From contig JAPMXV010000002.1 in NCBI GenBank assembly GCA_026936335.1, positions 372,001 to 436,000 on the forward strand: a DNA stretch of 64,000 nt, read 5' to 3'. The DNA is from Mantamonas sphyraenae. Lineage: Eukaryota > CRuMs > Mantamonadidae. The notes under the pieces are model-generated. The model saw only the letters and a program-made list of their open reading frames with translations. It was not told where the DNA came from and searched no databases. Position 1 is the stretch's first letter. Each line of letters starts with the position of its first letter. A program made the translations under genes and the position numbers. Shown here piece after piece: positions 54,216 to 63,600 of the stretch.

Positions 54216-55184
54216 ATGAATTACGATTGGATTGGTCTGCTTAATTCTGGTGACCATGCACAGATTTGTAGTGCACTGGAGGCAGCGGGAGAGGTGGGCT
54301 GCAGCTTGGAGTGATTTGCGGCACGTCAAGAAGCGAGTGTAGGGGCAACCGTGCCGAGTGTGCTGACACGTGGGCCACAGTGGTTGCGTATGGATGACGT
54401 GATGCTGGGAGACGACGAGGTAGTTGCGCTGGCTGAGGCGCTTGGGAAGAACAGCAGTTTGAAAGTCCTCAAACTCTGGGAACACGCCATCGGGGACGAA
54501 GGAGCAGCAGCACTTGCGCAGGCGCTGAGAAAGAACAGCACGTTGCAAACGCTGGACCTCAGTTACAACAGCATTGGGGGCGTAGGAGCAGCAGCACTTG
54601 TCCAGGCACTCTGTGAGAATCGCAGCTTGCAGAAACTGGACCTCTGGAGCAACAGCATCGGGGACGAAGGAGTGGTTGTCTCAAAGGCAATCAAAGGCAA
54701 TCGGTCGTGCTGGAAGATCGAGGGCGTTTTCGATGGCACGTTGGCGACAGTGTTGGAGAGAAACAAGAAGCAGCACGTGGAGTTTGTGGATTGTGGGGAT
54801 GTGGAAAGGATGAGAGAGTTGAGGGAGTGGGGTGTGCCTTTGGACACATTTGCAGGCAACTTTGGGACGGTGACTGCGCTGGAGCGAGCAGTGAAGCGAG
54901 GGGATGACGAGGTTGTGGAGGTGTTGCGGGCGTGGGGAGCGGAGCCGAGGATGGAGACGGTGGAGCTGGTGAGGGAGGCAGGATGGAGGAGGGCGTGGCA
55001 TTGGATCGGGTGGGGTGTGGAGGTGGATGAGGCGATGGAGGTGGCGCTGGTGATGAATGGTGAGGAGAGGGAGGTGATGTTTGCGTGTGGAGGGATGGAG
55101 GCGTATGAACCGAGTGCAGAGTGGATGACACTGCCAGATGAGGTGATGGAGAGGGTGATTGGGTGGGTGGGGAAGGGACGGTGA
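54216..55184 (+). CDS. Short LRR/ankyrin-like/LPDEV protein G (4 LRRs)
   Basis: Exon 1 is 54216-54293 (26 codons, MNYDWIGLLNSGDHAQICSA then LEAAGE; an upstream in-frame ATG at 54186 would add 10). Exon 2 is 54381-55184; 293 aa in total. The intron ends GTGCTGACACGTGGGCCACAG. Only about four LRRs remain (LKVLKLWEHAIGDEGAAALA, LQTLDLSYNSIGGVGAAALV), then NRSCWKIEGVFDGTLATVLE, the hairpin DCGDVERMRELREWGVPLDT and the full tail ending WMTLPDEVMERVIGWVGKGR. It is a minimal member that shows which parts are constant: first exon, hairpin and tail. It converges on the minus-strand HEPN-like gene with 78 bp between stops. Confidence 0.82.
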
Positions 55185-55262
55185 GTGGGGAGGGTCGCTG
55201 TGGCGAGGTCAGGGGAGACGAGGAAGCGAGAGAGAGCTGAAACACGTCACACACTTTTGCAA

Positions 55263-56753
55263 TCACACCCACCACACGTCGCTCTGCCACACGCAATCGA
55301 ACGAGTCTTCCTCATCCAAGTTGATCTCATCCTCCCCTCCCTCCAAGGACAGCACCAGCAGCATGTTCACTTCTCGCACATTCTCCTGCGGCAATCCAGC
55401 GAGCTTCACGATCGTCGACAGCTCGTACCGTGTCTCCAGCTCGACAACTCCCAATGTGTGCGATCCCATCACCTGCCTGTTATCGTCCATAAGCACCACG
55501 TACATGGCCATCGAGTCACATTCGCTCTGAAACACCAGCGTTGCGTTGTCATTCAACGCCAGCAGACAGCTCTCCTCCTCTCCCTTTGCCATCGCCACAG
55601 CTTCACCATCATTCACAGCCACACAAAGATCATCCTGCTCGCTTTCACCCATGCAAAGGCCAAACACGTGTTCCAACTCCTTGCCAAGGCCAGGAAGCGA
55701 AGCGGGACCCATGTTGATGTCCAGCACCGCCTCTTTGTCCTCTTCCACACGCAAGTGTTCCACACGGCCCATCGTGTCGCATTCCACCTTCCACACGCGC
55801 TTGCGCTCATCGCCTTCGTTAGCCTCCTTGATCAGCGTCCCAGCCTTGTCCAGGTTCTCTTCCACCTCCTGTACGGCCCAAGGAAAATTGGCGTGCAGCC
55901 GCTCCCGCCTGCTCTCGAACCATGCTCGGTACCTCTCCACGTACACGGTCATCACCTCCCACAGGGTCCCCGGTTGTGTTCCAATCATGAAAACGTGTTC
56001 TGCACCTGGATTCACCACCACGTGGCGCCTGCCGCCAACCTTGGCCAGTTCGTCCGAATTCAGCCACTGCACAACGAAGCGACCCGCCTCTCCGCGCCCG
56101 TCCATCTCATCTCTGGACTCCAACCTCTCCAAAGCACTTTGGTAGCACTCCACACACCAGGCCAGACCCTCTTCCTTGCGCGTGGAAGCACAGTCCTTGT
56201 TCTCCTGACACGTTTCGCCGAACCAGGGGCTCCCAAGCGCGTTCCATGTGCCCTCGCGGTCGCTCAGATCGAGACAGTGTTTGTGCACGGCGTTCCTGAG
56301 CTCGTTGTCCACCGTTCCATGGTGCGCGTGTGCTTTGTTGCGGAAATCTTTCAGCGAGCGGAGATACTGCACAGTATCCTGGTTGCCAGCGTACGCCTGC
56401 TCGAGAAGAAGGAGGGTGGCTGCAAGGTCCAACTTGCGTGGGTCCTTGGCTTGTTCCTTGCTCATGGGCGCCATTTCTTTCCAGCCTCTGTTGGCCGTGT
56501 GGACCTCCTTCAGCGCTTTCAGCAAGGTGCTGTTGTTTCCCCAGGTCACACGCCATTCTTCGCCGTCAAGTTCCAGCAAGCTGAACAGCTGAGGCCACAG
56601 CACAGCTCGGTGAGCGATGTTGACGGCTGCGGAGCAAACGGCCGCGTTGGCCACCAATTCCTTCAGAAGAAAGACCTCCACGGCCTCGTCATCCCCTACC
56701 TGCAAGGTCGGACGGGATGGAGGGTGTTGGTCGATGTCTTCCAGTGTGGACAT
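55263..56753 (-). CDS. HEPN-like protein of unknown function, divergent from the caspase-like gene
   Basis: 496 aa from MSTLEDIDQHPPSRPTLQVG, no intron seen. Residues ~15-170 are helical and contain WPQLFSLLELDGEEWRVTWG, DLAATLLLLEQAYAG and SLKDFRNKAHAHHGTVDNEL. The RNKAHAH motif fits R-x5-H of HEPN domains, and the context resembles the DZIP3-type HEPN; members are often RNases or binding modules in immunity proteins. A Cys-containing middle (WFGETCQENKDCAS, GLAWCVECYQSALERL) and an acidic beta-rich C-terminal half (AMYVVLMDDNRQVMGSHTLG) follow, without known matches. The start is chosen because it leaves 47 bp to the opposing ATG; a longer frame from 56864 would overlap that gene. Functional coupling with the protease is inferred only from the shared promoter region. 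Confidence 0.5.
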   Translation of the reverse strand: MSTLEDIDQHPPSRPTLQVGDDEAVEVFLLKELVANAAVCSAAVNIAHRAVLWPQLFSLLELDGEEWRVTWGNNSTLLKALKEVHTANRGWKEMAPMSKEQAKDPRKLDLAATLLLLEQAYAGNQDTVQYLRSLKDFRNKAHAHHGTVDNELRNAVHKHCLDLSDREGTWNALGSPWFGETCQENKDCASTRKEEGLAWCVECYQSALERLESRDEMDGRGEAGRFVVQWLNSDELAKVGGRRHVVVNPGAEHVFMIGTQPGTLWEVMTVYVERYRAWFESRRERLHANFPWAVQEVEENLDKAGTLIKEANEGDERKRVWKVECDTMGRVEHLRVEEDKEAVLDINMGPASLPGLGKELEHVFGLCMGESEQDDLCVAVNDGEAVAMAKGEEESCLLALNDNATLVFQSECDSMAMYVVLMDDNRQVMGSHTLGVVELETRYELSTIVKLAGLPQENVREVNMLLVLSLEGGEDEINLDEEDSFDCVWQSDVWWV

Positions 56754-56800
56754 GTGCGTTGGGTTGCGTCGGCTGGCGCTCGCACAGACACGCAAAACAC
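56754..56800. promoter_or_regulatory. Divergent 47-bp spacer between HEPN-like and caspase-like genes
   Basis: It contains TGCGTTGGGTTGCGTCGG and GGCGCTCGCACAG, close to the composition of the FPGS spacer (TTGGGTTGGG). No TATA box. Shared control of the two genes is an inference from position. Confidence 0.3.
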
Positions 56801-58916
56801 ATGTCCCAAACAGAAGCGACTGTGGAAAACGATAAGGGCAAGTGTGAGGATGATCCATGTCCACAGAAGGAAAGAATGGTGGTCTGTGTGGCAGTGAGAG
56901 GCCACCACGGACAAAAGGAGGACGATTCTGAAAAGGCCAAAAAGCAAACCGATGGGATGAAGAACAGCGTGGAAATGGTCCAAGAGGCCGTATTCAACTC
57001 GCGTGTACTCAAGGCACTGAATGGATCGAAGGACGTAGTTGTCCACGATGAGGTGACGACGAAAGAGGGTCTCCGGAACGAGCTGGCCGCGTTGAAGGAA
57101 CTGGCCAACTTGCGCGGCGGAAACCTGTTGATTGTGATGTATATCATTGCGCATGGGGAGACGGAGACAAGCAGCTTCTTGCTGGATAAGGGCGAGGTAG
57201 GAGAGTGAGAGGAACGAGACGGAGACGGGGACGCACAGCCAGCCCTATACTGACTGCTTAGGGCTTGGACCCACACCCAATCACACACAGTATGTGGAAA
57301 ACAGTGTCCTGGACCAGTTTCGAATGGAGGTGACCCGCAACGGAGACGTTGACGCAGCCGATTTTCTCTACCTGCGCGACTCGTGCTACACCGGGACCCA
57401 AGACTTTGGGATGAACACCACACAGCGCGGAGATGCGTTTGCGGAACTTCCAGATCCTTTCAACACGGTAGGGGACTATCGTGAAGACAGGAACGTGCTG
57501 TACTTGTGTGGGAGCTCGCACCTGCGAAAGGTCAAGCTGAGGGAAGAGGGAGGAGATGGCTTGGCGACCACGTTTGCCCACGCACTGAAGAAACACTTTC
57601 CCGGAAGTAGTGGCAAGGTCGATGTGGATGGCACGGATTGGGCACCAGACAAGGAACACCGACAACGCTGCCTGCGACGAAACTGGCGGCAACTGACACG
57701 GAAGATGGCCACGGAAGCACTGTCGGTGTCATCGGACGACCGAATTTCAGGATGCCTGAGAGTATGTGGGTATGGATACTCGACGACGCTGAGCGACCAC
57801 TTGCCGTGCCTGTTGGTGCTGCACGACAGCGACGACAAGGTGATTTGTGACGGTGGATGGTTGGCAGGAGTGTGCGAGGATCAGGTGTACACTCTGTTCA
57901 GTGCAGACAAGGATCGACACACACAGGACAACCGCTCAAAGTGGCTGGGGGTGGTGGTGGCTGTGGAGCGATGGACGTGCACCCTCAGGGTGATTGCTGA
58001 AGATGAAAACGGCGATGAAGCTGCAAGTGTGGACAAGAAATGGTGGCAGGCAGTGGACATTGGGTGCGTCCACGGAAAGGCAGTGCTGGCAAGCGCCTCA
58101 CTGCAGCATCTGATCGACGCAGGTTTGAACGAAAATCAGGTGGCCAAACAGAAGTGGGCGGCACCTGAAGTGCAGGTACTGACAGCGGAGGGTGAAGGGC
58201 AGGACGGATGTCGATTGATGACTCTGACCATGAACGTGGAAATGGATGACCGCGACTGGCCGTTGTCAACGGTGCAGACGGGAGCGGTCACGTTTCCCCT
58301 GTGTGCAACCGTGGATGAAGGAGCCGTGACACCGAGTGTGCTGAAGATGCTTCGCTATCGCGCGTTGTTGAAGCAGCAGGGCTCCTGGGAAAAGAGCGGA
58401 GTTGTGGTCTCTGTGGAGGAGACGGTCTCGGGCAGCGTCCACACAGATGCGGGTTCGTCGTCGCAAAGTATCAGCGACAGCGACAGCAAGGGAGGAACTG
58501 AGTATGAAGCGCGCATCACAGTGGCGAGTCATTCGCACAAGGTGGTTGTGGCTGTGCTTGCGTTTTCGCACGTGATGGGCATCCATTGGCTGACAAGAGA
58601 TGTGCACACGGTGCCCGAGAAGCGTGAACTGACATTTGTGACGCGTGGAAGAGTGCCCGATGGGGAGTTGCCAGCCGAGTTTGTCAAAGTTTATGTGTGG
58701 GAGCATGGCAGCAGAAGCTTGGACGTGGCGCTGTACGCTGTGGAGCAGGAGGGGACGATGCTCAGTGTGGACGGCCATAAGTGGGGTGAGGTGGTGGAAA
58801 AGAAAGGGGAACGTAGCGTTGAGGAGTCGATGGCAACACATGTGGTTGTGCTGGGCGGAAAGGCGACGGAGGAGCCAACCAAAGAGAGCAGCAACCCAGA
58901 GAGCAGCAGCCCATGA
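56801..58916 (+). CDS. Caspase/metacaspase-like cysteine protease with a long C-terminal region
   Basis: Exons 56801-57196 and 57291-58916 (phase 0) give 673 aa. The N-terminal domain has the C14 layout: a core strand and helix (MVVCVAVRGHHG, GLRNELAALKELANLRGG), strand and catalytic histidine in LLIVMYIIAHGETE, and strand and catalytic cysteine in ADFLYLRDSCYTGTQDFGM. DSCYTG corresponds to DSCHSG of metacaspases and QACRG of caspases. The intron falls between the His and Cys exons and its removal restores DKGEYVENSVLD. After about residue 230 come beta-rich, repeat-like segments (HLPCLLVLHDSDDKVICDGG, EYEARITVASHSHKVVVAVL) that I do not recognise. It shares a 47-bp promoter with the HEPN-like gene and its TGA overlaps the ATG of the next gene. 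A role in regulated cell death or immune proteolysis is inferred. Confidence 0.68.
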
Positions 58917-60181
58917 GCACGAGAGGGAACAGTGATGAAATGGACACGTCACTTCCGCCCAGGTTGGATGTGATGGATTTTGTGTTTGCGGGGGTGGCCG
59001 GCAGGGACACGGGCATAGACACCGCAAAGACGTTGGTGATGGACACGTTTCGACGACGGGTGCTCGTGCCCTTTGCCCTGCAGTACGTGGAGGCAGATGA
59101 CCAAGGGACAGGCTCAAGCAGCTCCAGCGACGCTGGCGGCGAAGAGGGGAGCAGAGAGGGACTGGCAAGCGGGTGGCCAGCTGGGCAGAAGCTGAGCACA
59201 ACGATGAAGGTGAAGGGGCACCCTGCAGGGTACACCGTGAAACAGGCGTTCAACAACAAGAAGAAGCGGGCGGAATCGTGGGAACCGGACGAACTGGATC
59301 TGCTCCTGCCGTTGAAGATTCTGAAGAACGCCCTCGCGTACCACGAGAAACCGTGTGAGTGTGCAACATGTGCGATGTACTGTCCAGGAGAGGGGTGTCG
59401 CACGAGAGTTTGCAGTTCGAAGACCCATTGGGACGAGGGGCGACACAATGACGTGAAGTGCAAATACTGCACAGTTCACTACAGGCACTCAGAGCAGGAT
59501 GGAGAGTGTACAAAGGTTGTGTGCAGGGAAAATGCTCCACGAAAACCATCCAAGGAGTGCAGTGGTTCGGAGGACTGTGGGAATTGCCATTGCGGCTGGC
59601 AAGGAGAAGAAAACACCGACGACGGGCCACCGCAGTTTTCAATTGTGATGTGGCTCGCTGTGGAAGATGGAAGGCATGTGGAACACGGCCACGTCGGATA
59701 CGACCATGTGAAGGAACACGAGGGAACGTTGATTGAGGCTATGCGAGCGTGTTGCAAGGCGACTTTGGAGATCGAGGACTGCCAGGGCAATTGTCTCGCA
59801 GAGAGTGGCCCCGTGTGTCAGAGTTGCATGGGGAAGGAGTTTGATGCAGCGGAAAAGAGCCTGGAGCTGGTTTCCCTGGATGAATTGAAACAGGTGTTTG
59901 GGAGGCGGCATGAGAGCGAGGGCGGGACGTACAACGGTGGGCAGTCGTTGAAGGAAGCCATGCTTGTTCATCTGAGTGAGGTGGAGGGGCATGGAGCAGC
60001 CGAGCTGCGTGAGGTGATGGGGGCTGGGGAAGCAATGTCCGTGATTCGAGAGCTGGACGAGTTTGGGCGTGTGTTTCGGGTGCAGGTGCGTGCGGCGGAA
60101 GAAGGAATGGCCAACACAGCGGGTTTGCAGGATGGAAAGGGAGTGTGGCAGTGGGAAGGAGGAATGTGGGTGAGAAAGTGA
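58913..60181 (+). CDS. Cys/His-rich protein of unknown function
   Basis: 422 aa from MSTRGNSDEMDTSLPPRLDV. The ATG overlaps the TGA of the protease gene in ATGA. Residues ~145-230 are cysteine-rich with CxxC-type pairs: CECATCAMYCPGEGCRTRVC, VKCKYCTVHYRH, CSGSEDCGNCHCGW. More pairs (MRACCKATLEIEDCQGNCLA, PVCQSCMGKEF) lie near residue 290-305. This points to several zinc sites, but no standard RING, PHD or TRAF spacing fits. The N-terminus (VMDFVFAGVAGRDTGIDTAK) and C-terminus are ordinary. The four-base overlap and same strand suggest co-expression with the protease, or that both belong to one longer coding unit. Confidence 0.6.
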   Translation: MSTRGNSDEMDTSLPPRLDVMDFVFAGVAGRDTGIDTAKTLVMDTFRRRVLVPFALQYVEADDQGTGSSSSSDAGGEEGSREGLASGWPAGQKLSTTMKVKGHPAGYTVKQAFNNKKKRAESWEPDELDLLLPLKILKNALAYHEKPCECATCAMYCPGEGCRTRVCSSKTHWDEGRHNDVKCKYCTVHYRHSEQDGECTKVVCRENAPRKPSKECSGSEDCGNCHCGWQGEENTDDGPPQFSIVMWLAVEDGRHVEHGHVGYDHVKEHEGTLIEAMRACCKATLEIEDCQGNCLAESGPVCQSCMGKEFDAAEKSLELVSLDELKQVFGRRHESEGGTYNGGQSLKEAMLVHLSEVEGHGAAELREVMGAGEAMSVIRELDEFGRVFRVQVRAAEEGMANTAGLQDGKGVWQWEGGMWVRK

Positions 60182-60251
60182 GTGAGGAGTGTGCAGTCGT
60201 GCAGTGAAGTGAATGGATGAATCCGGGTGGCGTGTGTGTTCATTGATGGGG

Positions 60252-60440
60252 TCACGGGTGGATATCTGGGTCGATGTGTGGGTGTGAGGTGGACATGTGG
60301 GCATAGGTGGCCGCACAGGTGCGGAAGCGGGCGGAGCAGCCGGTGCAGAGGTGGGTGCCGCAGGAGCAGCGCATGTGGGTGCGGATGGGGCTGTGCACTG
60401 CGTGGTGGGAGTTGCATGTGCGGCAGTGGACGGTCGTCAT
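60252..60440 (-). CDS. Small candidate zinc-binding protein
   Basis: A 62-codon minus-strand frame starts at an ATG at 60438-60440: MTTVHCRTCNSHHAVH, then MRCSCGTHLCTGCSARFRTC. The order CxxC, H, CxCG, CxxC is like a small treble-clef or RING-like finger. It is the only ordered-looking frame in 60182-60678. Because the region is G-rich on the plus strand, chance Cys codons are possible, so support is weak. The rest of the stretch holds the leader of the NLR-like gene. Confidence 0.3.
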   Translation of the reverse strand: MTTVHCRTCNSHHAVHSPIRTHMRCSCGTHLCTGCSARFRTCAATYAHMSTSHPHIDPDIHP

Positions 60441-60537
60441 TCGGGTGGTTCAGTTGGGCGTGGGTGGGCGGTGCAGTGGCGGGCGGATTTTGGGTGTGTG
60501 ACTGCACAGGAATGGGAAGGGTGGGCGGTGGTTGGGT

Positions 60538-60556
60538 GGGGGGGGGGGGGGGGGGG
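60538..60556 (+). repeat. 19-G homopolymer run
   Basis: A run of 19 G lies about 120 bp upstream of the NLR-like start codon. Such runs can form G-quadruplexes and are prone to length change and to sequencing error. Confidence 0.9.
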
Positions 60557-60678
60557 AGGTGGGTTTGTGTTTCTGGTGGGGATTGGTGTTTGGTTGGGAA
60601 CAGTGTGGTGTGGAAGACGGAAGGGATGGTTGGGGTTGGTGCACTTGGGCAGCCAACGACGTGGGTTTGTTTTTGAGG

Positions 60679-63600
60679 ATGACAAGTACAGAGGGGGGGT
60701 ATGATGATGCAACCAGGGCGTTGTGTCGGCGGTTACTGGCATGTGAGGGTGAAGAGGAGCAGAGGAAAGCGTTGAAAGCGTGTGGGTTCCACGAGGACTT
60801 GATTGATCATCTGTTGAAAGAGAATGCGTACGGCGTGGTACTAGTGGAGCTGTATCAGGAGGAGGAGGAGTGGTTGGAACTGCTGGTTAAGGCTGGGATC
60901 AAGCGGGGAGGGGCGAGAGGGGAGCGGCAGATCAAGCTTTGGAGGACGTTTATTCTGGGCTGCGAGGCCACAGCAGGCTCGGCGGGGGCGGAGGATGGAG
61001 AAAGTGGAGATAGGGAGGATATTGGTAGGGGAGAGGGAAAGGGAGGAGGAGGGGGTTGGGAAGGTGTGCGGGAGGCGCTGACACCTGCCGCGTGCTTGAG
61101 CAGAAAGGGCGTCCAGCTCGTCATCGGCAGGGAGTGCCATGGGCATCATGGACTGGTCGCGTGTGGAGCAGATGAGTGTGGCGCCTGGAGGGGATGTGTC
61201 GTCGGCAGGTTCGTCGAGTGGAGGAGGGGCGAAAGGGAAAGCGGTGGGAATGGGTGAAGGGCAGTTTGTGCCACACAAGAGGCACACACGGGAGAGGTGT
61301 GGATGGGAGGAGGGCGGGATGAGCGACGTGCGTGTGCTGATGCTGGGTTCGGACGGACAAGCACGAGGAAAGGTCAAGATAAGCTGTGCAGAGGAGCAGA
61401 CGGCGGTGAAGGAAGGGAAACGAGTGGGCGGCTTGAAGCCGTTTGCCGTTCCGGCGGCTGAACAGGTGGACTTTGTGGCGGAGATTCGTTCATGGAAAGC
61501 ACCGATGGTACACATCATGACACACATGGGGAGGGCAGTGGTGGAGGGAGAGGATGCCTCTGTGACGGGAGATACACTTGTGGACTCGCTGCGGGAAGCA
61601 AGTCCCGTGGCAGTGTTTTTGAACGGATGCAGCAGTGGAGACATGGCCATTGAGATCAATGACCATGTGCCACTGGTGATTGGGTACACCGAGGCAGTGG
61701 ACGATCATGCGGCTTTGGACATGGCCAAGGCGTGGTATGAGAACATTGGCCGTGGAAAGACAGTGCAAAAGGCGTTCCGGGCTATGGTGGACGCAGGAGG
61801 GGAGATAGAAGGGGCCAAGGCCCTGTTGTGTCATTGGCAGGGCATGGAAAAGGCGGTGTTGGTCAACACGAGTGGAAAGAAGGCACAGGATGGGTTCTCC
61901 AGGAGACGTGTGGACAATCTGAGCAAAGCACGAGAGCTTGTGCGACGAGAGGAGGTGCTGAGGGAGCTGGAGGAGGCAGAAGGAGTGGTGGTGGTGTGTG
62001 GTGCGCGGGGCATGGGCAAGACAAGCGTGGTGGAGATGCATGCGCAGGATGTGCATGAGAAAGGGCTGATGGATGTGGTGTGGCGGTGTGCGGGACAGAG
62101 CAGAGAGGCTTTGGTGAGTGATTTGCTGCAGCTGGGTGTGGCATTGGGCGTGTGGAGTGTGGAACAGGTGCAGGCGGCTGATAAGGAGGAGGTGCGAGAG
62201 GGAATGGCAAAGAGGGTGATGCATGCGTTGGATGGACAGCGGTGGATGTTGGTGATGGACGGGGTGGAGGCATGGGGGGATGTCAAGGCGTTTGTGCACG
62301 GAGGAGGTCGTGTGGTGATGACGACATGGCGGGATGGGATTTGGGACAAGCGGGTGGTGGACGCTGTGGTGAGGGTGGATGTGATGCGAGATGACGAGGT
62401 GGATGCCGTGTTTGCGAGTGAGGGTGTGGTGGTGGATGGGGAGGAGGAGGAGGAGGCGTATGGGGAGCTGAAGGGGCTGCTGGATGGGATGGCATTGGCT
62501 GTGCGACAGGCAGCGGCAGTGATTGGACACCCTAATTGGGGAAAGGTCGAACCGGTGCAGCAGTATCTGCGGAGACTGAGATGCAATTTGAGGCTACTGA
62601 GTAAGAGAGTGGAGAGCGATACGTACAGCGAAACGACGCTGAGCGTGTGGCAGATTGCGATGGAAGAGGCATCGGGGAGGAACGAGCATGCAGCAAGGTT
62701 GATGCTGTGCATGGCGCTGTTGGATGGCCAAGATTTACCAAAGAGGGTGCTGGTGACGCTGATGGAGCAGATTGCGGGTGTGGGGGACAGGGAAGAGGCA
62801 GAGGAAATGGCAGAGGAGGCATTGGAGGCACTGCAGAGAGTGTCGCTGGTGCAGGGGATGGTGGGAGAGGAAAGAAGTGGGTGGAAGGTGCATGGGCTGA
62901 CGCAAATGATGGCAAGGGGAGGATCGGTTGTGAAGGTGGACGGAGAGGGAGGTGAAGAAAGGGTGGTGGGTGTGAAGCATGTGTTGAAGATGATGTTGAA
63001 GGAGTTTCACTTCGGCCCAGTTGAACATCTGAAAGAGCTGGGATGGCACAGGAGGATGCTGGTGCATGGTGAGTCGGTGTGGAGAGTATGCCATGAGGTA
63101 TGTGTCCAAAACGGGGATGTGCTGGAGGTGTGTTGGGTTGGACAGAACGTGGCAGCGCTGCATGACTGGATGGGGTCGTATGGAACCGCAGAAGGATGGA
63201 TAGAGGAGGTGATGAGAGTGCAGAAGGAAGCTGGAGAAGAAAAGGAAGAGAGGGAAGGATGGGCAAGAAGTCTGTTCCTGGCTGCAGGGATTGCCCGTGC
63301 GACGGGAGAGTACGATCGGGCACTGGAGCTGCATGAGAAAGCACTGGCGATCAGGCGACGGGTGCATGGTGGGGATGAGCAACTGAGTGTGGCCACGAGC
63401 ATCCACAACATGGCTTTGGTGTACAAAGCCAAGGGAGAGTACGATCGGGCACTGGAGCTGTATGAGAAGGCACTGGAGATAGAGCGACGGGAACATGGTG
63501 GGGATGAGCACCCGGATGTGGCATCGAGCATCCACAACATGGCTGTGGTGTACGATGCCAAGGGAGAGTACGATCGGGCACTGGAGCTGCATGAAAAAGC

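Noticed and set aside
53615-54244. 209-codon plus-strand frame
   Set aside because: No family resemblance, biased composition, and it overlaps exon 1 of gene G in a different frame; kept only as a remark.
58913-58916. Bacterial origin because of the ATGA overlap
   Set aside because: The upstream gene has a clear spliceosomal intron with the same branch motif as neighbouring genes.
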